Positions 1 to 8,500 of a DNA stretch of 18,138 nt are shown here, one piece after another. Below the pieces are notes generated by a model. The model was given only the letters and a program-made list of their open reading frames with translations, searched no databases and had not been told where the DNA came from. Where the stretch lies: positions 9,144 through 27,281 of the forward strand of contig QZLH01000839.1 of NCBI GenBank assembly GCA_003833135.1, given 5' to 3'. Position 1 is the first letter of the stretch, and every line of letters starts with the position of its first letter. Both the position numbers and the translations under genes were made by a program. Source of the DNA: Oehlia diaphana. Lineage: Eukaryota; Glomeromycota; Glomeromycetes; Glomerales; Glomeraceae.

Positions 1-41
<41 letters not shown>

Positions 42-55
42 AAAAAAAAAAAATA

Positions 56-87
<32 letters not shown>
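1..87. repeat. poly(A) tract at window start
   Basis: Almost pure A, interrupted only by single T residues at 40, 54 and 57. It is a homopolymer or low-complexity tract. It could be the A-rich tail of an element lying outside the window or simply slippage-expanded DNA; the sequence does not decide. Exact length in an assembly is unreliable. Confidence 0.9.
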
Positions 88-93
<6 letters not shown>

Positions 94-1096
94 TTTTATA
101 GAGGAAATTTAGGAAATTTGAATTCTATAATAATAAAAGGAAAAGAAAATTAGTATATATTTCTATTAAGTTTTAAATTTTAAAACTTACCATTCATATA
201 CTGCAATCTATAAACAAAACTGTATAGAACTTTGATTTTTAGGTTACTTTTTGTTAATTGTAATTTTTTGTTTAGGTTTTGATTTTGTAATTTAAACTAT
301 AGAAATAATAGGGTTTTGTAATTTTATTTTTGTTTGTTTTCATCTTGTTTTGTTTTGATTCTTTTTACTGATCATTATCCTTAACTTGAGTAAAAGATTG
401 ATATTATAGTTATTTATTTCCCTCAGTTTTAATAATATTTATAGTATTTTCATATATAGATTCTATGGTATATATGGTATAACTGGAGAACTTTAGATAT
501 CTTGAAGTTGACTTTTACTAATTTTTTAAATTATAAATAGATCAGCTTTTCGTATTGTGGTATGTTCAAATATTCAAAATTTGCAAAGCAGTAAATTCTC
601 TAAGATGCTTTTAATATTTGGGCCAGATTAACGATCACAAGAGTCAGGTCAATCCCGAATTTACATCTATTGTTAGATAATTGATTAATGCCATTTTCTT
701 TCGGCCACCCAAATTATTTTATCATTTTACTAATAAAATTTATGTAACATATAGATTATAAGCCACATTGTATCCACAAATTATTTAATGAACGTTTTGA
801 TATGCAAAAGTATTTACTATACCGATAACATACGCACTGCCTCTAACTTCAAACTTATTCGTTTAATTTGTTATTTTGTTCAATTCCATTTCTCTTTCAC
901 TTACTACTTTGATAAAAATATTTTATTTAGGAGTCAGGGGACTCTGGACCTGTCCTGATTCTACCGATCATGCGTGGAATGCTGAATTTTCGCATATAAA
1001 AAAGAGTGCATGAAAATACTACTCAAATTCTTCATTACTAGTTAAAATTGGCTGAATAGCACAAGAATTGCAATATTGTCAAATATGTACAGTTTA
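88..1096. other. AT-rich gene-free stretch downstream of the RdRP gene
   Basis: No ORF with family motifs and no tRNA or rRNA signature on either strand. It lies 3' of the minus-strand RdRP, so its right part should hold that gene's 3' UTR. An AATAAA on the minus strand (1093-1098) overlaps the RdRP stop codon and is probably too close to be the only polyadenylation signal; another lies near 922-927. The octamer GAGTCAGG occurs at 641-648 and 931-938, with a near-inverted partner CCTGATTC at 954-961. That hints at a decayed repeat, but no element could be delimited. Confidence 0.6.
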
Positions 1097-4000
1097 TTAT
1101 ACTTTCTTGAGTTTCAACCATTTTTCATCTATTCTCAAAGCTTGCCAAACCTCATCAATAATTGACCTTGGCCCTCCGACAACAAGATGTCGTTCACTCT
1201 CTAACATCTGTGATTTGATGTTGCATAATGTACGAAATGCTATAACCCAACAAAACTGTTCATCCAGTTTTTCATTGACAGAAGAGAGGTAAAGAGAAGC
1301 AGCTTTCAACTTTAACTCAAACATGGCAAGTGGATCTGACTTGCTTTCAAAAATCGTAGATCTTCGATCTTTCAAAAATTTAAATGTTTTACTTTTATAT
1401 TTTTCAACTGGTGGAGTATTTAAAAAATTCCTCAAAAATTCATAATCTACACTTTTACATTCTTCATTCCCCTTAGATGCTGTTATTGATGATAGTAATT
1501 GTTTATCATTCTCACCCTGATCTCCTAATATTTGAGTATGTTTGCTCTTATAATTTTGAACTAACTGTGAGGAATATGTATATATAAGATTTAGGTCATC
1601 TAGATATAAAGAGTCTTCCTCCATTTTTTGAGCACGAGTCACTTCGTCATTCCAGAAGCTATATATGTGTGGATCTGGATCTGCGTTCTTTTCTGCTACC
1701 AATAATCCCTTGTTATTTATTATTTCGTTTATCTCATTTTCAATTTCAATACATAATGAATCCATTATACCTTTAACTCCAAAGTGAACTCCATTTATTT
1801 CTTGCTTAGATTTGGATCGAATTTTATAATTATCTTCTTTTTCCATCCAATAAGGAACAGGAAGTTTTTTAAATACTTCATTATCGTATTGTTGAACATT
1901 AGGTTTTATAGTAAGTCCCCGCTTAGTAGCATCAATAAGCTGTGCGCTCATTTGAGCAAGATAAATTGATTGTTTGTCAAATATTCCAAATTCGGATGAC
2001 TGGAGTTTGTGCCAACGATCATATAAACCACGCGGCGTTTCCATATCTTTAAAGTAAATGTCTAAAATTATCTCCTGTATCTTGGATTCAATTTGACTGG
2101 ATTTTATAGAGGATAATAAATCGTCAATAGTTTGAATATTTACATCAAAAGCACTTTTGATTCTCGGATCAAGTGCCAAAAGTGGAGAATTTTTGTAGTT
2201 TTTGACGATTCGTGGATCCCAGCAACAAAAAATCTGCAAATGAAATACGTTAAAAGGGAAAAAATTTTCTCTGATATTATAAAAAATATGTATACCTTGT
2301 CACCATCATAATCTCCTCCACTTAAATAAGTTGCTAATGATATGTCATCCTCCTTATCAGCATTTACAGGAAAAATGACTACATTATAATAAATGCTTAA
2401 ATCCATATTTCTGACTGCTTTAACCTTGACAATATCAGAAGGTAAACCACACGGATTCCTAGCTAAAATTACATCATCTTCAATAATTCCAAAAGGTAAT
2501 CCAGTGCGTTCATCGCGTCCTGCTTCCCTATCCAATTGAATAAAGACTTCTCCCGGTTTCAAAGTATTTGTCGGGTCAGCAATACATGTTAAAACGCGGG
2601 ATAAAGAGATATTTACTCTAAATTTAGTAAAAAGCGACTTTAATGTTGATGAAAGTACGCTTTTTAAATTTCTTGCTAAATAGGGACATGTCGAAGGCGT
2701 AAATCCTGCTTGTAGCATCTGTATACATTGTTCAGATGGATTATCAGGAAATCCTGACATAGTATAGCTTTCGGATTCTGAATCTACATATAAATCACAA
2801 TCATCATCCGAAGATTCATTTTCAAAATAATGATTATAAAATATCTCTAACCTATTTCTCATGATATTAGAGTTATTAGTTACCCATGCTATTAAAGATT
2901 GTGGATTGTCACATCCAATCACCTCGGATTTGATTTTTTCAGCGTATTCATTCATCATCTCGGTGAAAATCTTAAGAGGGACACCGCCATTATACAAAAC
3001 TCGAATTAGTTGGCTATTTAAAGCACCAGGTTTTGTTGGTGGAACAACAACATGTAAAACCTCTAAAGTTGTTAAATGAACATCATCTTCATTTAGATAA
3101 TGTTTGTATTTTATTTGAGATTTGCGTAGTTCAATCCACTTATCTTCACACAAATCTCTTTGTGGGTCAATATACCAAACACCTTTTGCTCCTCCAATCC
3201 TACCTTGAATCGCAGGAGGAGTTTCTTTACATCCCAAAATTTCGGCTACTTCTTTCATAGCTGCCAGAGATATTGCAGCACATCCATCAGTGAAACAATG
3301 TTCGTTAATCGTAACATCGTCGATATGTTTAATTTCATTTGGTTTGAAGATAATTGTAGGTGTGGTATTGGAAAAACCTAAAGATATGCGAGAGTAAAAC
3401 TTCGCAGTTGTCATGCTCTTATTAAGCTCCATTGGTAAATTATAGTCAATTACTTGCCAAATTGTCATATCATCGGGGATATCTGATCCACTTGTCGCAA
3501 AATAATATAATATGCTTGATTTTGCATATAAAAATTTATACGTCCTACCAGCTAATGGTAAAGGAAATAACAGCAGGCTTTTCAGCCTCGATTTTTGATT
3601 ATCATCCAAATTATCAGAATTCTTAATTTTTAGGTGTAGAAATCTTTCAGATGACAATAACCTATAATATCTTCTGGAGTGACCTATCCTTGGAGGATTG
3701 AGTGTTAATATTAATTGATTTTCTTTAAATAGCACATCTCCTGAAAATAGAACATGAACTCTAGATCCAGTTTTGGGGAATTTTTTTAAACTCAAAGGCC
3801 ATATATTAACGAGATTTCGATTTATTATCTTTTTTATTTCGATAAAAATGTTTACATTCGGAAGTCTTGAATAATAATCTTCACAAGCTTCATATAAAAT
3901 CTCATGAATATCAACACCAAATTTGATTTTGATCTGATCCCAGAGACTTCTTGTTGGCTCAATTGGACCGAAAGGTCTTAAAATCCGAACAATTTCATAT

Positions 4001-4479
4001 CTATCCAAAAATGCTATTCCTTCGACATACTGTTCAAATTCTTCCGGCATTTTTGTTGTTGAATAATCCTGTGTGATCCAAGGATTTCCAATTATTGGTG
4101 ACGCTAAAGAGGAGGATTCGCCGTTCTGGCTAAACGAATATTCCCATTCCTCATCTTCATTGTTATCTTCTGGCAAATGGGCAAAAACTTTTGTTAAATC
4201 TTCCGAAAAAATATCACGTAATTTTGAAATATTTTTAAAAGCTCCGTTTTCATTAAGTTTATTTTTAATAATAAATTGACGAACTATCTTATCAAGTAAA
4301 TTTATATCGGCTTTTGCGATTTCGTTCATGCAAAATCTTTGTTCACTTGTAACAAACAATTCGTTACAGCCTGGAATGTTATTCATGGTGAACTTTTGTA
4401 AGCGTCGTATGTACGGTAACACTATTTTATGAGTGTCACCACTTTCGTTCATAGAAAATAGGGAAGAATTGACATTCAT
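1097..4479 (-). CDS. RNA-dependent RNA polymerase (cellular, QDE-1/EGO-1 type)
   Basis: Cellular RdRP that copies single-stranded RNA into double-stranded RNA for RNA silencing; this is family knowledge. Exons on the minus strand: 4479-2296 and 2233-1097, with a 62-nt GT-AG intron at 2295-2234; 1106 aa. The open frame runs up to a TTG at 4488, but the first ATG is 4479. Visible motifs: TDGC at residues 397-400, IQGRIGGAKG at 424-433, LARNPCGLPSDI near 672-683, and the catalytic loop DYDGD at 723-727, whose three aspartates bind metal. The intron falls directly after the next Lys; splicing restores DYDGDK-IFCCWD, the expected family continuation. A C-terminal helical region follows, with AQLIDATKRG, and the frame ends naturally. 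Residues ~553-570 are an Asp/Glu/Ser-rich linker. No viral features. The gene is divergent from the formin. The family is certain; the exact subfamily is not. Confidence 0.95.
2234..2295 (-). other. RdRP intron directly behind the catalytic motif
   Basis: GTATAC donor at 2295 and TTTGCAG acceptor ending at 2234, phase 0. Its 62 nt are not a multiple of three. If retained, translation continues for about 50 codons out of frame and stops at 2140, leaving a protein cut just behind the active site. Confidence 0.93.
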
Positions 4480-4493
4480 ATTTACCAAAAAAA

Positions 4494-4496
<3 letters not shown>

Positions 4497-4531
<35 letters not shown>
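4497..4531. repeat. 35-bp poly(A) homopolymer upstream of RdRP
   Basis: Thirty-five consecutive A on the plus strand, hence poly(T) 18 nt upstream of the RdRP ATG on its sense strand. It could be part of the 5' UTR or a nucleosome-depleting poly(dA:dT) promoter tract, a known role of such tracts in fungi. Length is probably variable. Confidence 0.9.
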
Positions 4532-4533
<2 letters not shown>

Positions 4534-4767
4534 ATTATAAGGAATAGGATTATCAGTAAAACAGTACGTATTATATAATTTTGATAAAAAGGAAACAAAA
4601 CAATGTTATTCGAATCATGCCGATCATATAGTATTTATAGTAAGATAGCATATATTGATCGACAAAATTTACTAATTTATGCAAGTTGTCGTCGGATATA
4701 ATGAACGAACCAAATGGCTGTATGCCTGTATCCGATCTTACTCACGTTATTTCACGTAATTTGAATT

Positions 4768-4779
4768 AATCACGTGATT
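4768..4779. promoter_or_regulatory. AATCACGTGATT palindrome (E-box/Cbf1-type site)
   Basis: Perfect 12-bp palindrome around CACGTG, the core bound by bHLH regulators such as Cbf1 and Pho4 in fungi. It lies 289 bp upstream of the RdRP ATG and about 740 bp upstream of the formin ATG. The 10-bp core ATCACGTGAT recurs in the other divergent promoter at 13193-13202. Binding is inferred from motif identity only. Confidence 0.5.
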
Positions 4780-5052
4780 TATATTTGGATAATCTCTTTT
4801 TTTCAAGATTTCTTGTCCACCTAATGACTATTTACAGCCTTACAGGTGGGCTGAAAGAAAATAAATACGAATCACTTATAATTTTTTTTTATTTGATTGT
4901 CTTTTCGGTACGTTTCCCCCATTTTTACTTTAGTTTCTAATCCCTTTGTTCGTTCACTGCTATGGTGACTATGTTTCCATTAGTCAGTTCGTTCTAACGA
5001 AGGGTGGGTAAAAATAAAAATAAAAATAAAATAAAATAAATAAATAGATTTC

Positions 5053-5114
5053 TTGAAACTGTCAGGTTTATGGCACAGCAGTTTCAAAAATTTTATTTTT
5101 GGTCTGCTGCGCCA
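5053..5114. repeat. Two overlapping inverted repeats
   Basis: Pair A is a perfect 9-bp inverted repeat, TTGAAACTG at 5053-5061 with CAGTTTCAA at 5079-5087. Pair B has 11-bp arms with one mismatch, TGGCACAGCAG at 5071-5081 with CTGCTGCGCCA at 5104-5114. The right arm of A shares bases 5079-5081 with the left arm of B, so the two hairpins exclude each other. On a minus-strand RNA the mismatch in B becomes a G-U pair. Function unknown. Confidence 0.6.
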
Positions 5115-5397
5115 TCAACTCTTCAAAAAAAAAATTACTTTATCCCTTGTATAATTACTAAAAATTTTCGAAAATTAGCCAATCAATTTGATCAATTATT
5201 TTTAATTTCATGTTTACTATTAGAATAAATATAAACATAATGAATCTATGTAAAATATATATTCTCTTGATACTTCTTTACCTTCATACATTCTTATCCT
5301 TTCAGCAAAAAAAATAAACTAACTATTATCTAACAAAAAAGAAATAACGTATTGACAAATTTTATATACCTTATCGTATGAATGCTGGCTGGTACAC

Positions 5398-5454
5398 TAT
5401 AAAGCGGGAGTTACGATCGTCATTATAAATAAAATAAAAAAAGCAGGAGTTACG
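5398..5454 (+). promoter_or_regulatory. Formin promoter: TATA-like boxes and duplicated 15-bp element
   Basis: TATAAA at 5398-5403 and TATAAAT at 5424-5430. A 15-bp element, AAAGCGGGAGTTACG, at 5401-5415 recurs at 5440-5454 with one change (G to A at its sixth base). The copies are 39 bp apart in the same orientation and end 68 bp before the formin ATG. A TATA next to a duplicated element fits a core promoter, but no start site is shown. Confidence 0.45.
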
Positions 5455-5475
5455 TCAGGTGCATACTAATTTCAT

Positions 5476-5514
5476 ATGCAGAATAAGAGAATTTTACTTT
5501 ATAAAATTATGTAA
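5476..5514 (+). promoter_or_regulatory. Short upstream ORF before the formin
   Basis: ATG at 5476, 12 sense codons, TAA at 5512-5514, ending 7 bp before the formin ATG at 5522 in another frame. If transcription begins near the TATA-like boxes, ribosomes would meet this ATG first and would need leaky scanning or reinitiation. If the start lies after 5478 it is irrelevant. Confidence 0.35.
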
Positions 5515-5521
5515 AAGTAAA

Positions 5522-8500
5522 ATGGAAAATTTTGAAAATGATTTGGTCAATCAGTCTTACAATAAAGAGGGAAAAGTAGTCAAGCAGATTTTCACGACGG
5601 AATCCGATTCAGCAGAGCCTTCTTCACCTGTTCCAGAACGGGTTGAAAGTACTGCCAATAATGACATTCCAAATCGACGTGCTTCTATCGCGGTATCAAA
5701 TTTTAGTAATATGATAGACCCTAACATCCCTAATACGATAAGCTCGTGGATAACTCAGGCGACAAAAGCTAAGAGACGCGCTACTATGATAGATCATAGT
5801 AGTGTAAAAAGTGGTTTTATATCATTACGTTCCCCTAATGGTGTAGATCTTACAAAGTATAGTGAAATTAGCGATCAAGATTTACCTCAAGAATTTGAAA
5901 ATTTTTTAGTGCGTATACATCCTCACTATGAAATAATATAGAAAAATTTTAATAGTTTTTATATATTTTATCTTTTAGGATGAAATGAACATACAGGGTT
6001 CCGTACGAGAGAACATGATACGGCTTTCTATTGATCAAAAACGAACGATTATACTTACACACATACAGTCTCAAGAATTAGGACAGCGATCTCAATCACA
6101 ACCGCTGCAACATTCTTTAAAACATTCTCAACAAAAGAGTTATTTAAATATTGCACAGGATTATGATGCAATGTCTGATACGTCAGGAAAGATACAAATA
6201 CGCGATTCTGATGTAACGTCTGTTACAAGCGCTGCTAGTGATAGCGATAATATAGAACAGAAGTCAAATAATAGACTTTCTTTGGCCTATTGGTTTTATG
6301 GCACAGAACAATCTCGTTCTTCTTCTCCACCATTAACAAATGTGCCCGAACAGACAAAACCGGCAGTTCAAGCGATATCGCAAAATAATTCAATTGGATT
6401 ATTTAGTTCGTTGTTAGGTTTATACCCGGCAGCTGGAAATTCGTCAAAGTTAGAAGACACACCTGAATTTTATATCGAAAAATTAACACAAAAGTAGGAT
6501 AAATTTCATATTCTTTTCTTTCTTTTTGGCAGAAAATATAATTTGTTTAACCTTTGGAAGATTTGAATTATTAAAGGAATGCTACTCCCAAGTCTTTGGC
6601 AGATACTTTGTTATCCTTACGAATAGCTCTGTCTTCAGCAAAATTATCTTGGTTAAGAGAATTTATAGATAATAGAGGATTATTTGTCTTAGAGTCTATT
6701 CTTGAGAAGCATACTGTTCGAGATAAGAAAAGGTGGTCAAAACTTAAAAAATCGTTTAATTTTGTTACATAATATTCTAGTACTCATTTATTAAATTCAT
6801 ATAATTAGCACAAGAAATTCTGATCAAGACGATCGAATACAGTCCCAATGCATTCGATGTTTAAGAGCTTTAATGAATACTGAGGTAATTTTATGCATAA
6901 TTTTTGCATTAAGTCTTTCCTTACGATAACTAATATAAACTTATTTAGACCGGTTTTCGACAAGTTTTGAAATCTTCTTCTCTGGTTGCTAGTATTGTTT
7001 TTTGTCTTCACACGATCAATAATAAATTACGTTCTCAAGTTGCCGATGTATTGGCGGCGTTGTGTGTGCTCTCTTTGGATGGACACAAATTAGTTGTTGG
7101 AGCTTTCATTGAATTTCGTATAATTCACGAGGAAAAGTTTCGGTTTCAATATTTGGTCGATAGTTTGAGGGGAATTGGAGAGGAAGATAGTACTTCTATT
7201 GAATATAAAGCTGCTGGGTTAAGTTTGATTAATGCAATTGTGAATTCGCCTGACATTATTGAAGAACGTATTCTTTTAAGAGATGAATTTGAAAGGAGGG
7301 GAATTGATAATGTGTTTAAGGTAGTTTTTTTACTTTCTTTATTTTAGGGTACCCTAATAGATTCAAATTGGAAATAATTTTCTGTTTTATATTTATATTT
7401 TTAGGCCATCAAAGCTTCCGATCCCCCGGAATCTGTGTTAAAACAAATTGAGGTCTACCAGGAGGAACGTCAAGAAGATTTAGATGAACTTTATGAGAAA
7501 GCTCATGAAATTGTAAGAGATGCAAAGTATGTAAAGTTATAAAAAAAATTCTTAAATTGGAATTGAAATTGAAATAATCTTAACATTGTTACAGTGACCC
7601 ACTCTCAATAGTTGCTGGACTACTTCAACAAGTGGAAAGTGACAAAGATTTACACCGTCGTGTTATTGAGACTCTTAAAAATTTGTTAAGAGTTTCATGC
7701 AAAAATATCGAAGAGTTTGTATAGAGTTTCAATACGTTTCTTATGTGAATTTAATATAAACGAAAATATTAAAATTTTACAAATTCTATAGGAGGTGTCA
7801 GAACGAAATATGGACTTTGATCGAACAATTTATAGAGCAAATAATTTCTTTGAATAATTTAGGGCAAGGTAAGTTAAATTATATTCGAGTTTTTTATCAC
7901 CAATTTCAATTTGCATTGAAAAATATAATTAGAGTTATGAATATGAATAATTTTAGAATGGCAAAAATTCATGAAAGAATATCACTCTTCCATACAGCAT
8001 ATTGTTGGAAAGTACTCTTTAGTTAGTGGTGATGTGACTGATAATGAAATTGATTATTTAAGAGCTCGCTTGGAAGAATTAATGAAGGTAAAGAGTATTC
8101 ACCTTTGCTAAATAATTTTATAAAATCATTTTATTAATTTAAATTTGATTTTAATCAAGGTCGAAAAAACAATAACTACCGAAGAAAAAATTACTGTGCC
8201 CTTGAATTTTAGAGTACAAATTCCAAACCAGAATTTATCATCAGAAACAACTCCATTAGTCAAATCAGACAAGCAACAATCTACCCAAAATGTTCCCCCA
8301 GCTTCACCATCATACTTCCCAAAAATTATAAATATGTTTAGGCAGTCATCTGTTCCAACTCCAGCATTATATCAACAACAACCTACATTAAATAATAACA
8401 TATCTCAGCAACATAAAGTTATCCGTAAACCTCCACTTCCTCCTTCAAAGGCCGCTTCATCACAATCCAATAATGCATCACGTCTTCGACCACCGCCTCC

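Larger units (their letters stand above)
4532..5397. other. Shared intergenic region, RdRP and formin (divergent)
   Basis: No coding signal. It holds the upstream regions of both genes: a CACGTG palindrome at 4771-4776, an A/T-rich (AAATA)n stretch at about 5010-5045, and overlapping inverted repeats at 5053-5114 (listed separately). Smaller arms CCACCT 4817-4822 with AGGTGG 4844-4849, and CAGCC 4835-4839 with GGCTG 4848-4852, also overlap one another. Transcription starts cannot be placed from sequence. Confidence 0.6.

Noticed and set aside
1097..4479. Viral origin of the RdRP (mycovirus or integrated RNA virus)
   Set aside because: The DYDGD loop and surrounding motifs belong to the cellular double-psi beta-barrel RdRP family, not to the viral GDD palm type, and the gene has a spliceosomal intron.
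4480..4488. RdRP start at TTG (4488)
   Set aside because: A eukaryotic gene should begin at ATG; the first in-frame ATG is 4479. The same reasoning moves the formin start from GTG 5459 to ATG 5522.
5941..5978. Frameshifts or broken genes in the formin region
   Set aside because: Every break in the frame coincides with a GT-AG intron of ordinary length, and the joined product keeps all domains.
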